Positions 51,940 through 60,431 of a stretch of 64,000 bases of DNA are shown here, piece after piece (position 1 is the stretch's first letter; the number at the start of each line of letters is the position of its first letter). The translations under genes were made by a program, and so were the position numbers. The stretch comes from Thermoplasmata archaeon (lineage in GTDB: Archaea; Thermoplasmatota; Thermoplasmata; Lutacidiplasmatales; SKW197). Location: assembly GCA_038874435.1 (NCBI GenBank), contig JAVZCK010000010.1:20897-84896 (forward strand), written 5' to 3'. The notes beneath the pieces were generated by a model. The model was not told the origin of the DNA, did not search any database, and saw nothing but the letters and a program-made list of their open reading frames with translations.

Positions 51940-53601
51940 TTACAAAGTAAATTTTGTACTTGAATCGCCATCGAACTGCCTTGGCTCGTCATCTCCGCCT
52001 GGGTTGTACTGTCCATCTGCATAGGTGAAGCAGTCCTCCATGTTCGTGTAGCCCTTGCTCATAAGTCCAGATACGAGGAACCAGTATGTCCAGGCACCAT
52101 GGCTATAGTTTGGCTCGTCGTAGCCATAGCCGTTTGGCCCACAGGTTGTGGTCATGTAAATCTTGTTGGCATTTGATAGTGCACTTATCTCTGGGATTAT
52201 GCCACCACTTCTGCAGTTATCCACGAAGATAAATACCTTGCACCTTGCATTCTTCACCATGTCCGCAAGTTCTGTATCATAGAGATACCCATCGTTACCG
52301 TTTTCGCCGGCACCGCAGTCCCAGGCACAGATGAAGTGACTTGTACTGCTTGACTTATCTCCGTGCCCACTTGAAATTATCGCAAGAATATCGTCCTCAT
52401 CTGCCTGCGAGATGAAGTAGTTTATTGCATTCTTGATGTTTGTCTCACTTGCAACGCCATCATACTTCTTGTAGGAGTTTGTCTTATCACCGAGCAGGAG
52501 AATGTTGCTGCTAGAGTATCCCTTTCCTGTGAGATAATCATACCAGGAATTTGCGTCTTCATCACAGTAGCTCAGATCTGAGATTGCCTTGTAATCTGAG
52601 ATTCCGAAAATTACTGCATATCTTGTTGTGCCTGTGCCACCACCGCCACCACCAGAGGTGAACTCTACCTTATCGAGCCAGCCGCAATCACTGCCACTGC
52701 TCACACTTCCATCTTTGGAATACTTCCATTGAACTGTATGGGTGCCTGTTGCAATTGTAAAGGATTTCTGCTCCCAGCCCTTCTCACCACTGATCTTCAC
52801 CTGCTCAGTGCCATCTATGTAGAAAATCAGGAAATCGTAATTTGATTCAGAACTTACCTTCCAGTAGAAGGTCAAGGTTCCAGGTCCAGTAATAGATGTC
52901 TGCACATAGGATACCTGGTTATGGCTTATTACACCACTCTGGGCCGCATCTCCACCATTGTAGTAGGTTGAGGTCTGTCCAAACCAGTTCGCATTACCTC
53001 CCGTGGTCCAGCTCAGTTGTGTGTTATCCACTGCCTCTCCAATGCTCACAGTTGTGCCTCCACCACTTCCTGTGTATGTAACCTTGTCAAGCCAGCCACA
53101 ATCACTGCCCTTGCTCACACTTGCATCTTTTGTATAATTCCAGGTCAATGTATGTGTGCCAGATGTAATGGAGTAGCTTTTCTGCTCCCACACCTTTGTT
53201 GTGCCACTTATTCTCGCCTTTTCTACACCATCTATATAGAATCTTAAGAAATCATAATTTAATTCGGAACTCACATTCCAATAGAATGTAAGTGTGCCCG
53301 GGCCTGTCACAGTCACAGTGAGTTTTGACTGCTGACTGTGAGAAATCACACCGCTCTTTGCGCAGGAGCCACCATAATATGCTCCTGTAGTTGTAATTAC
53401 CCACTGAGCATTTCCACTGCTCGACCAACCTGTTACCGTTGTATCAAGCGCGGTTTGATACTCAGTAGCTGTGGCCTTTATAAAAGCCCTGTTCACAATC
53501 GCTGGCTGTGCATTCACACCAATAGAGCCAAAAGCTGTGAAGCACATCATCACTGCTATCCCCACCACAAGCCCTACACCCAACATTTTCATGTTGTTCA
53601 T
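51940..53601 (-). CDS. Secreted legumain/caspase-like (clan CD) protein with twin beta domains
   Basis: A 553-residue exported protein. Signal peptide: LGVGLVVGIAVMMCFTAFGS with cleavage near VNA-QP. Two tandem beta-sandwich repeats of about 120 residues (GPGTLTFYWNVSSELNYDFL and GPGTLTFYWKVSSESNYDFL) each end in GSDCGWLDKV, like adhesive or carbohydrate-binding modules. The catalytic part, from about 330, is peptidase C13/C14-like: YAVIFGISDYKAI, IISSGHGDK with H413, and FIFVDNCRSGG with C463, 50 residues apart. No C-terminal anchor. ATG 53601 has GAGGTGA about 6 nt upstream. It is the third caspase-like secreted protein in the window. Confidence 0.87.
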   Translation of the reverse strand: MNNMKMLGVGLVVGIAVMMCFTAFGSIGVNAQPAIVNRAFIKATATEYQTALDTTVTGWSSSGNAQWVITTTGAYYGGSCAKSGVISHSQQSKLTVTVTGPGTLTFYWNVSSELNYDFLRFYIDGVEKARISGTTKVWEQKSYSITSGTHTLTWNYTKDASVSKGSDCGWLDKVTYTGSGGGTTVSIGEAVDNTQLSWTTGGNANWFGQTSTYYNGGDAAQSGVISHNQVSYVQTSITGPGTLTFYWKVSSESNYDFLIFYIDGTEQVKISGEKGWEQKSFTIATGTHTVQWKYSKDGSVSSGSDCGWLDKVEFTSGGGGGGTGTTRYAVIFGISDYKAISDLSYCDEDANSWYDYLTGKGYSSSNILLLGDKTNSYKKYDGVASETNIKNAINYFISQADEDDILAIISSGHGDKSSSTSHFICAWDCGAGENGNDGYLYDTELADMVKNARCKVFIFVDNCRSGGIIPEISALSNANKIYMTTTCGPNGYGYDEPNYSHGAWTYWFLVSGLMSKGYTNMEDCFTYADGQYNPGGDDEPRQFDGDSSTKFTL

Positions 53602-53775
53602 TTTTTTCACCTCAGATTTATTTCTGTATGAACGATTTACTTCTTTATTTTTAAATATTACGGTGTAATGACCATGCACCAGAAGGGTATTTTAGGAAAC
53701 TACAGTTAATAGTGAACAGTTAAAAAAAACGATAGCCAGAATTAATAGATGTAAAAAAACCACGAGAAACTTTAG

Positions 53776-54132
53776 TTACAGCATCCCCTGCAACTTCTTC
53801 GCAGACTCACTGAGCACGGGGAGCAGGGTATCCGCAGCATCGGCAGCAACCCTTGTCACCAAAAGTGCCTTCGGCCCCGCACTGAATATCAGAACCTTTG
53901 TGTCCTTCAGGTTTATCGCTAGATAGTGTAGCGTCTCTTTTAACTCTGAAGTCGCAGTTTCAGCGGCACCCAACAGAATTGCTGACATGGCCACGAAGGT
54001 CTCGAGGTGTGCCCCTGGTGGAGGAGAACCAGCAATATGCATTCCACTTCTGGAGACCACCAAGGCGTCCTTTACATGCTCCCTGGCTTTGAGGTCGTTA
54101 AGCACACTTTCTACCATCGGTATGTTTGGCAT
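53776..54132 (-). CDS. Roadblock/LC7 domain protein
   Basis: A 118-residue single-domain roadblock/LC7 protein: VESVLNDLKAREHVKDALVVS, SRSGMHIAG, then FVAMSAILLGAAETATSEL and VLIFSAGPKALLVTRV. These domains work with small GTPases of the MglA/Rag type or form homodimers. No GTPase gene lies in the window. The DNA is clearly coding on this strand; the plus-strand frame across it is a shadow of the isochorismatase gene. Confidence 0.87.
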   Translation of the reverse strand: MPNIPMVESVLNDLKAREHVKDALVVSRSGMHIAGSPPPGAHLETFVAMSAILLGAAETATSELKETLHYLAINLKDTKVLIFSAGPKALLVTRVAADAADTLLPVLSESAKKLQGML

Positions 54133-54178
54133 ATCTTACACGCTCATAACCCTAATTACTAGGTTATTCATAAGGTTT

Positions 54179-54850
54179 ATGGTGGTAAAGGTTATCCCTT
54201 ATTTGATGCATAAGGAAAGGTATCTGACATCTGAAAATGCTGAGGAAAAAGTCAATTTCTGGCTTTCATCACTTGCTGGAGCTAGAGGAAGAAGGAAAGT
54301 AATTTTCGGACAACATAGCGGAAGGTCTGCAGCGCTTCTGGTGATAGACATGCAAAGGTATTTCACACACGCAGATTCCCATGCATTTGTTCCCTCTGTA
54401 GATGTAGCCCTCCAGAATATTAACAGGTTGGTGGAGTGCTTTAACACAGAACTTGTGGTTTACACCAGACACATTGATGCAGAAAACTCCATTATGCTGA
54501 AATGGTGGGAAAGCGGACTATTTAAAGACAATCCACTTTCGGAAATTGATGCAAGGATAAAACTTAGAGGCAAGGTAGTTTCAAAGCATACATACTCTGC
54601 TTTTTACAAGACAAAACTCGAAACTTTGCTTAAAAAGAACCACATTGAAAGAGTGTATATCACTGGCTTGCTAACGAATCTCTGCTGCGAAACCACGGCA
54701 AGGGATGCCTTTGTGCATGGCTACGAGGTTTTTTTAATTGCTGATGCTACCGCTACATATAACGAGCAACTTCACTTTGCCACTCTGCTCAACCTCAGCC
54801 ATGGTTTTGCCAGAGTTGTAAGCACAAAGGAAGTCCTTGGAGGAAAGTAA
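54179..54850 (+). CDS. Isochorismatase-family cysteine hydrolase
   Basis: A 223-residue hydrolase. The catalytic aspartate is in ALLVIDMQRYF, a lysine is in IKLRGKVVSK-type sequence (RIKLRGKVVSKHTYSAFY), and the nucleophilic cysteine in GLLTNLCCETTARDA, followed by GYEVFLIADATAT. Members cleave isochorismate, nicotinamide or other amides; the substrate is unknown. The start is ATG 54179 or ATG 54206 and cannot be settled; a long frame to 53987 overlaps the roadblock gene and is not used. Next gene starts after 1 nt. Confidence 0.85.
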   Translation: MVVKVIPYLMHKERYLTSENAEEKVNFWLSSLAGARGRRKVIFGQHSGRSAALLVIDMQRYFTHADSHAFVPSVDVALQNINRLVECFNTELVVYTRHIDAENSIMLKWWESGLFKDNPLSEIDARIKLRGKVVSKHTYSAFYKTKLETLLKKNHIERVYITGLLTNLCCETTARDAFVHGYEVFLIADATATYNEQLHFATLLNLSHGFARVVSTKEVLGGK

Positions 54851-54851
54851 G

Positions 54852-55730
54852 ATGGTGAATGCTAACTATGATGTGGTCGTGATTGGCCTTGGGCCTGCTG
54901 GCGTGATTGCAAGTATTCATCTGAAAAGAGAGGGTTTCTCTGTTGCTGGCGTGGAAGCAGAAAAGGTGGGCGGTGCACTGAACGATGCAAGCATAATAGA
55001 AAATCTGCCTGTGTGTGGGGGCGCAGTCGCAGCACCAGAAATTATAAAATCTTTAGAAGAGAGCATAGAAAACCATGGAATAGAGATTGTAAAAGAGAGG
55101 GTAATTAAAATCCAGAAGAGAAAGTCAGAATTCGTCGTTGTTGGAAAGGAAAGAGTTTTGAGAGCAAAATGTGTTATCATCGCATGTGGGCTGGTGCCGA
55201 AAAAATATCCGGGGCTTAAAGATGAGAAAAATGTGTTTTACAGGGCAAGGGATGTTGGAGAGGCGGCTGGTTCTACACTCACCATAATCGGTGGTAGCGA
55301 TGCTGCATTTGATGCTGCACAGAGATTTGCTGGCAATGCGGAAAAAGTCCACATTATCGCAAGAGGTAAACTGAAAGCAGTTGCTCCGCTGGTCAAAAGG
55401 GCACGGGAAAATCCTAAGATCCAAATCTTTGAAGGTGTAAAAATAAGGCAAATTTTAACAGAGAAAAGAGTGGAAATCCAACTTCAGAACGGGCAGATAA
55501 TTGAAAGCGACAAGCTTCTTGTTTGCATAGGGAAGGAAAGGGAGCTATCCATCTTTCCGCAGAAACTCAAAAGAAAACTTGAGGGAAAAAAATTAATCTC
55601 GCATGAGTTATGCCGTGGCATGTATGCTGCAGGCGACTTTCTCAATCCGAATGCAAGATATCTCTCAACTGCATTGGGCAGTGGGATGCAAGCAGCAGTG
55701 CTCGCTGCAAAGTTTTTGAGAGGTGAATGA
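54852..55730 (+). CDS. Thioredoxin reductase-like flavoprotein without CxxC
   Basis: A 292-residue FAD/NAD(P)-binding protein of the thioredoxin reductase fold: VVVIGLGPAGVIAS (FAD loop), CVIIACGLVPKKYPG, then TIIGGSDAAFDAAQRF (NAD(P) loop), and GMYAAGDFLNPNARYL. The segment where CATC is expected reads VFYRARDVGEAAG, so the redox disulfide is absent and it is not a true thioredoxin reductase. It may act as a ferredoxin or flavin reductase. GGAGGA lies 7 nt before the ATG. It is between the isochorismatase and radical SAM genes, with 1-nt gaps. Confidence 0.85.
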   Translation: MVNANYDVVVIGLGPAGVIASIHLKREGFSVAGVEAEKVGGALNDASIIENLPVCGGAVAAPEIIKSLEESIENHGIEIVKERVIKIQKRKSEFVVVGKERVLRAKCVIIACGLVPKKYPGLKDEKNVFYRARDVGEAAGSTLTIIGGSDAAFDAAQRFAGNAEKVHIIARGKLKAVAPLVKRARENPKIQIFEGVKIRQILTEKRVEIQLQNGQIIESDKLLVCIGKERELSIFPQKLKRKLEGKKLISHELCRGMYAAGDFLNPNARYLSTALGSGMQAAVLAAKFLRGE

Positions 55731-55731
55731 A

Positions 55732-56631
55732 ATGGAAGTTCTAGCAAGGAAGGGCAAAGAGGAGAATGCATGGATTTACCTTGCAAGATTTAGAAATTCC
55801 CCAAACCATCTTGTAGAATTTGTGGATTCAGTAGAACCAGGTATTCCTAGAGAGAAAAAATGGTGCATCAATATTTCCACCCAGTTCGGTTGTCCGGTAA
55901 ATTGCAGGTTGTGTGATGCTGGGGGTAGTTTTCAAGGAAATTTAACGAAAGAAGAGTTACTTGCCCAAGTGAAGCATGTTTTGAATACAAGGAATTTTAT
56001 GAAAACTGAGAAACTGAAGGTACACTATGCAAGGATGGGCGAGCCATTACTGAATCCTTATGTAATCGAGTCCCTTCTCGAACTTTCAGAAGTTTGTAAA
56101 CCAAATATGCCGATGGCCTGCATTGCTACAACAGCACCCACTGCGAGTTATCAGAATCTGGTGAGAATTGCTGAAATCAAGGATGAATATTACAGAAATG
56201 GAAAATTTCAGCTTCAGTTCTCTGTTAATTCCACTGATGAGAAGGTGAGGGACTACCTTATGCCCATAAAGAAAATGAAACTTGAGGAACTTGCAGCATT
56301 CGGTGAGCGCTATTGGGACAAGACAGACAGAAAAATCAATCTTAACTTTGCACTTGCAAAAAATGTGCCTGTTGAGCCTGAGGTCATTGCAAAACTCTTT
56401 AACCCTGATAAATTTCTTATAAAAATTACGCCGGTGAATCCAACAAAAACCGCAGAGAGGAACGGACTCAAATCAATGATTGAATTTGAGGGTGTGCCTA
56501 GAATTGAACTCTCGGAAAAATTCAGAGAGTATGGATTTGATGTGATTGTGAGCATAGGAGCAAAAGAGGAAATTGAGATTGGGAGTAATTGTGGCCAGTT
56601 TGTGAAAATGTGGAATGGGGCAAACTGCTGA
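55732..56631 (+). CDS. Radical SAM protein, RlmN-like
   Basis: A 299-residue radical SAM enzyme. The cluster motif is CPVNCRLCDAG (CxxxCxxC). STQFGCPVN and ARMGEPLLNPYVI echo the RlmN/Cfr patterns SSQVGC and GMGEPL, but the usual methyl-carrying cysteine region is not clearly recognisable. A C-terminal GSNCGQFVKMW is present. AGGTGA lies 5 nt before ATG 55732, which is preferred to GTG 55723 inside the upstream gene. It is coupled to the flavoprotein gene, which could supply electrons to the cluster. RNA methylation or another radical reaction is possible. Confidence 0.85.
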   Translation: MEVLARKGKEENAWIYLARFRNSPNHLVEFVDSVEPGIPREKKWCINISTQFGCPVNCRLCDAGGSFQGNLTKEELLAQVKHVLNTRNFMKTEKLKVHYARMGEPLLNPYVIESLLELSEVCKPNMPMACIATTAPTASYQNLVRIAEIKDEYYRNGKFQLQFSVNSTDEKVRDYLMPIKKMKLEELAAFGERYWDKTDRKINLNFALAKNVPVEPEVIAKLFNPDKFLIKITPVNPTKTAERNGLKSMIEFEGVPRIELSEKFREYGFDVIVSIGAKEEIEIGSNCGQFVKMWNGANC

Positions 56632-56676
56632 AGAGTTTTTGGCCTCTATAAAAAAAATTATAACCCATGAAGGCAT

Positions 56677-57276
56677 ATGGGAATTGGGATAAAAATGCGA
56701 CAGGAAGTCAAAGTGATAAGAGACCCTGAAACAATAGAGGTTGCACTTGAAGAGACCCGCAGGAAAATTCTATCGCTGCTCTCTGTGAATAACATGACTG
56801 TGTCCCAGCTTGTGGACATTCTTGAGAAAGACCAATCCACAATTTATAGGCACATAGAGAAATTATTGTCTGCGGGGCTTATTTATGTGGCTGGTGAGCG
56901 AAAAAAGAGCCATATCCCTGAAAAAGTTTATGCAAGAACTGCTAGCGTTTTCCTCCTCTCACCCGACCTTGAGGAAAAGAAGGAAAGTCATGTTCATCTT
57001 GAATTCAGAAAGCACCAAGCAGAAAATCTGGCCAAAATCTTCTATGGGATGGGAATTATGAAGAGATTGGACGGGGAGGCAGGGGAGAGACTTCTCCGTT
57101 TTATCGAGCGAAGCGAGATTCAGATTGCCCAGTTATTAGAAAAAATCCCCCCCGATATTTCGCTTTCACCCCAAGGAGCATGGCGTCTGAAGACCATTCT
57201 AATCCTTTACGCAATCATGCATGATAGAAATTTTCATGAGGAAACGATGAAGTTTTTTGAGGAGAATTTTGTTTAG
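56677..57276 (+). CDS. ArsR-like winged-helix transcriptional regulator
   Basis: A 199-residue protein with an ArsR-like HTH at about 25-85 (RRKILSLLSVNNMTVSQLVDI, STIYRHIEKLLSAGLIYV), and a C-terminal helical part (residues 115-199) of unknown fold. TTATAA at about 56656 precedes the start by some 20 nt, so it is probably leaderless. ATG 56677 or 56695. The 3' end overlaps phosphopantothenate synthetase tail to tail by 4 nt. The target is not known. Confidence 0.8.
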   Translation: MGIGIKMRQEVKVIRDPETIEVALEETRRKILSLLSVNNMTVSQLVDILEKDQSTIYRHIEKLLSAGLIYVAGERKKSHIPEKVYARTASVFLLSPDLEEKKESHVHLEFRKHQAENLAKIFYGMGIMKRLDGEAGERLLRFIERSEIQIAQLLEKIPPDISLSPQGAWRLKTILILYAIMHDRNFHEETMKFFEENFV

Positions 57277-57995
57277 AGTTTTGAAAGCACTTTCCAGATT
57301 CTTTGCCTTGCCTCATTCAGCACTGCGTTGTTATCATACCCCTCAACTTCCAGATTTTCTCCATTCTTCAACATCTCCAGCATTTTCGGGATAGCCCTCA
57401 CCACATTGTCAACTATGGTCACATCAGCACTTCTTGCCGTTCTAGAAAGCGGATTGAGGTCAAGCGCAATTACAAACTTTCCCATCTTTTTCAATGCCTC
57501 AACTCTGTCTCCATCTTCCAGTGGAACAAACACAACATCTGCGGCATACATTCCTTCCCTAGAACAGAGAGCCCTCGCATGCTCCAACCCTGGAATGCTT
57601 GCATCTGGATTAACACCATAAATTTCAACCGCTCCTGCCTCCCTCAATTTCTCAGCAATTTTCTGCACCCTTGCCTCCGTGCGATAGAAAAGATTGATTT
57701 CCAGCTTGGAATTTGTAGCTTTAGCCAGTTCCACAACTTCCTTGGGACAAAGCGCACATACATTCCCGTTAACCGATATTACAGAATTTTTCGCCCTCTT
57801 CATCCTGTGAAGGGCATACTTCATGGCGAGGATTGCAAATGGCTGGGTGCTCTCACCAATAAGATAGTCGAATGCTTCACCTCTCCCATGGGCAAGCAAC
57901 CCAGCATCGGCAACCACTCCCTCCTTCCAGCCCTCTATTATCTTCTCTCTTAGGAGGAGCGAGACATACCTTGGATGGCTCTTTGGGATTTGCAT
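57273..57995 (-). CDS. 4-phosphopantoate-beta-alanine ligase (phosphopantothenate synthetase)
   Basis: Archaeal CoA synthesis enzyme that joins 4-phosphopantoate and beta-alanine with ATP; the archaeal counterpart of PanC. Recognised from IPKSHPRYVSLLLREKI at the start, GVVADAGLLAHGRGEAFDYL, VNGNVCALCPKEVVEL, INLFYRTEARV, PLEDGDRVEALKKMGK and DLNPLSRTAR. I prefer ATG 57995 (MQIPKSHPRY, 240 residues), the usual N-terminus, over 58037, which runs to the overlap with YgiQ. No other CoA gene is adjacent. Confidence 0.93.
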   Translation of the reverse strand: MQIPKSHPRYVSLLLREKIIEGWKEGVVADAGLLAHGRGEAFDYLIGESTQPFAILAMKYALHRMKRAKNSVISVNGNVCALCPKEVVELAKATNSKLEINLFYRTEARVQKIAEKLREAGAVEIYGVNPDASIPGLEHARALCSREGMYAADVVFVPLEDGDRVEALKKMGKFVIALDLNPLSRTARSADVTIVDNVVRAIPKMLEMLKNGENLEVEGYDNNAVLNEARQRIWKVLSKL

Positions 57996-58033
57996 GGGAA
58001 ATGGAAGGATGGAGAGATATATTAAGGCTACCA

Positions 58034-59656
58034 TCAAGGCGACGCTTCCAGCTCCCCTATCAATTTCTTCCCATGTTTCTCAAAATATTTTTTCACGATT
58101 GCAAAGTTTCTTCTATTACCCAGCTGAAGCAAAGCCCTCTGGACTGCTCTCTCCTCTCCCTTTGGCACATACACTTTCTTGCCTGTGTAAGGGTCAAAGC
58201 CAGTATAGTAAATGCAGGTTGAAAGTGTGCCTGGCGTGGGCGTGAACTCCTGCACCTGCTCTATGAAAAAGCCAAGTTTCTTTATGAATTTAGCAAGGGA
58301 CAACATGTGCTTTAACTCACAGCCAGGATGAGAGGCCATAAAGTACGGAACAATGTATAGTCTTTTTCCAATTTTAGTTGTTATTCCTTCAAACACCTTG
58401 AGAAAGTCCTCAAATTTTTTTCCATCTGGCTTCCGCATCACATCCGTGACTTCCTTTTCTATATGCTCAGGTGCAATTTTTAGCTGTCCACTGATGTGGT
58501 ATCTGCAGAGTTCCTCAATGTATTGCCTATCTTCAAGGGCAAGGTCAAATCTGATGCCCGACTGAACGAAAACATGCTTTACAGCAGGAAGATTCCGAAG
58601 CTTCTTTAATAGTTGAATCTGAGGTCCGTGGCGGGTATCAAGATTCTGGCAAATTGTGGGATACAAACACGAACGCTGACAAGAGATAGCTTTCTCTCCA
58701 TTCCTGCACTTCATCCCATACATGTTTGCAGATGGCCCTCCTACATCCACTATTGTGCCACGGAATTCCCTGTGGGAAGCAAGTGCACGTGCTTCTGCAA
58801 TTATTGATGCTTCGCTTCTGGATACCACCAGCTTTCCCTGATGAAAGGCAATAGCACAGAAAGCACAATTGCCAAAACAACCTCTATGGCTCACTATTGA
58901 GAATTTTGCGGTTTTTTCTGCTGGAATCTGATGTTTTCCATAACATGGATGCTTGTTTCTGGTGAATGGCAAAGAATACACCCAGTCCAGTTCTTCCTGA
59001 CTCAAAGGACGCATTGGTGGATTTTGCACAACCCATGTTTTGCTCTGTTGCTGGGCTAATTTTTTTGCACTAGGATAATTGTTTTTCATTATTGTCACGA
59101 ATGCCTCTGCATATCTCTGCTTTGAATTTGCCACTTCCTCAAAAGAGGGAAGCTCTAGTGCATCCGCAGGTTTTTCCATAGTTTTGCGTACAGTGCCTGG
59201 AACCTCTGTAATCGTGTCAACTTTATTGCCACTTTCAAACTGCATGGCAATCTCCACCGCCTGCAATTCACCCATACCATACACGAGCAGGTCTGTATGT
59301 GCATCTGCAAGCACGCTCTGTCTAACACAGTCATCCCAGTAGTCATAGTGCGCAAATCTCCGCAAACTTGCTTCTATGCCTCCAAGCACAATTGGCACAT
59401 TCTTCCAGACCTTCCTTATTGCATGAGCATAAACAATTGTAGCTCTGTCTGGCCTCTTACCAGCCACTCCATTAGGGGAATAATCATCCACCTGCCGCTT
59501 CCGCCTTGACGGCGAGTAATTGCTCACCATGCTGTCGGTGCAGCCCGCAGTAACCCCAAAAAACAGGCGGGGCTTTCCCAGCTTTTCGAAATCTTCTATG
59601 TTCCGCCAGTCGGGTTGTGGAATTATGCCCACCTTATAACCATGGGCAACAAGCAC
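58034..59656 (-). CDS. YgiQ family radical SAM protein
   Basis: A 540-codon frame from the first GTG (59656), with the family's DUF3362-type C-terminal region not evident. The cluster motif sits in SHRGCFGNCAFCAIAFHQG; also typical are GGIEASLRRFAHYDYWDD, KHPCYGKHQIPAE and QVQEFTPTPGTLSTCIYYT. The sequence that homologs have in front (LDVILVTGDAYVD, then GVAIIGR) is encoded upstream of the GTG in the same frame, so the real start must be near 59785, where there is no ATG, GTG or TTG. The function of YgiQ is not established. The product follows the coiled-coil gene, whose stop overlaps the extension. Confidence 0.88.
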   Translation of the reverse strand: MLVAHGYKVGIIPQPDWRNIEDFEKLGKPRLFFGVTAGCTDSMVSNYSPSRRKRQVDDYSPNGVAGKRPDRATIVYAHAIRKVWKNVPIVLGGIEASLRRFAHYDYWDDCVRQSVLADAHTDLLVYGMGELQAVEIAMQFESGNKVDTITEVPGTVRKTMEKPADALELPSFEEVANSKQRYAEAFVTIMKNNYPSAKKLAQQQSKTWVVQNPPMRPLSQEELDWVYSLPFTRNKHPCYGKHQIPAEKTAKFSIVSHRGCFGNCAFCAIAFHQGKLVVSRSEASIIAEARALASHREFRGTIVDVGGPSANMYGMKCRNGEKAISCQRSCLYPTICQNLDTRHGPQIQLLKKLRNLPAVKHVFVQSGIRFDLALEDRQYIEELCRYHISGQLKIAPEHIEKEVTDVMRKPDGKKFEDFLKVFEGITTKIGKRLYIVPYFMASHPGCELKHMLSLAKFIKKLGFFIEQVQEFTPTPGTLSTCIYYTGFDPYTGKKVYVPKGEERAVQRALLQLGNRRNFAIVKKYFEKHGKKLIGELEASP

Positions 59657-59785
59657 CCTTCCTATGATTGCAACACCAAAACTCGGCTGGTCAACATAGG
59701 CATCACCAGTAACAAGAATAACATCAAGTTCCTCAGAACCGTAACACTTTCTAGCTTCCTCAGAAGAAACAGGAAGATACTTAGG
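59657..59785 (-). other. Upstream coding extension of YgiQ without a usual start codon
   Basis: The frame upstream of GTG 59656 translates to sequence containing KYLPVSSEEARKCYG and LDVILVTGDAYVDQPSFG, which match the N-terminus of YgiQ proteins. It stays open to a TAG near 59860 without any ATG, GTG or TTG. CTG (59810-59812) and ATA (59807-59809) are the only near-start codons. The frame is offset from the coiled-coil gene by +1. Confidence 0.6.
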
Positions 59786-60281
59786 TTGCGGTAGCTTTCT
59801 GGAGTTTATCAGCTCTGCGAGTATAGTCGTCAGCCTCCGCCTTCCACCGCTTGCTCTCCTCTATAAGCATTGCACTTTTCTGCTTGAAGTTTGCTGCCTT
59901 TTCAGTGTATTTTGCCGCCTTTTCCTCTATGCTCTTTACCTTTGCATGAATTTTTGCAATTTTTTCCTTTTCCTTTGTAATCTTTAATCGGAGCTTACTT
60001 GTTTTAATCGGGTCTGCAGTGCCGAGCTGCGCCTCATACTCAGATATTTTTGCCTCATGTTTTCTGGTCTTCTCACTCACCTTCTTTGCCTTCTCCCTAA
60101 GAATGACGGATTTTGTCATGCACTTTGTGGCTTTAGTTTCGTATTTTGTTGCTTTCTTGTAGAGTTTGCCTGCCTTTTTCTCACATTTTGCTGCGAGCGT
60201 TCTGAGCTTGATTATATCTGTATATTCCTGCTGAAAAACCCGTTTTTCTCTGGCTTCTGCAATTTCGTCCTTTTCTGCCAT
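59781..60281 (-). CDS. Lysine-rich coiled-coil protein
   Basis: A 166-residue cytoplasmic protein that is almost entirely coiled coil, very rich in Lys, Ala and Glu (AAKCEKKAGKLYKKATKYETKATKCMTKS, read as heptads), with no cysteine motif or membrane segment. ATG 60281 is favoured because GTGAT lies 4 nt upstream; the 60296 ATG adds five residues. It is directly upstream of the YgiQ gene, and its stop codon overlaps the YgiQ extension. The function is unknown; nucleic-acid compaction or a scaffold is possible from its charge. Confidence 0.7.
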   Translation of the reverse strand: MAEKDEIAEAREKRVFQQEYTDIIKLRTLAAKCEKKAGKLYKKATKYETKATKCMTKSVILREKAKKVSEKTRKHEAKISEYEAQLGTADPIKTSKLRLKITKEKEKIAKIHAKVKSIEEKAAKYTEKAANFKQKSAMLIEESKRWKAEADDYTRRADKLQKATAT

Positions 60282-60431
60282 GACTATCACATGCATGGAT
60301 ATGAAAGAAAAATATAAATATTCCCATGCCTATATGTATAGTGGCAGGCAAATAGAAACCAAGTGCATCCCATCCCTTCTGGCTCTGCCTGCCAACCTTT
60401 TCTTATATGGGGGGTTCCATGGGTATTGCTT

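Noticed and set aside
53987..54178. N-terminal extension of the isochorismatase-like protein
   Set aside because: It is antisense to the roadblock gene and lacks family sequence.
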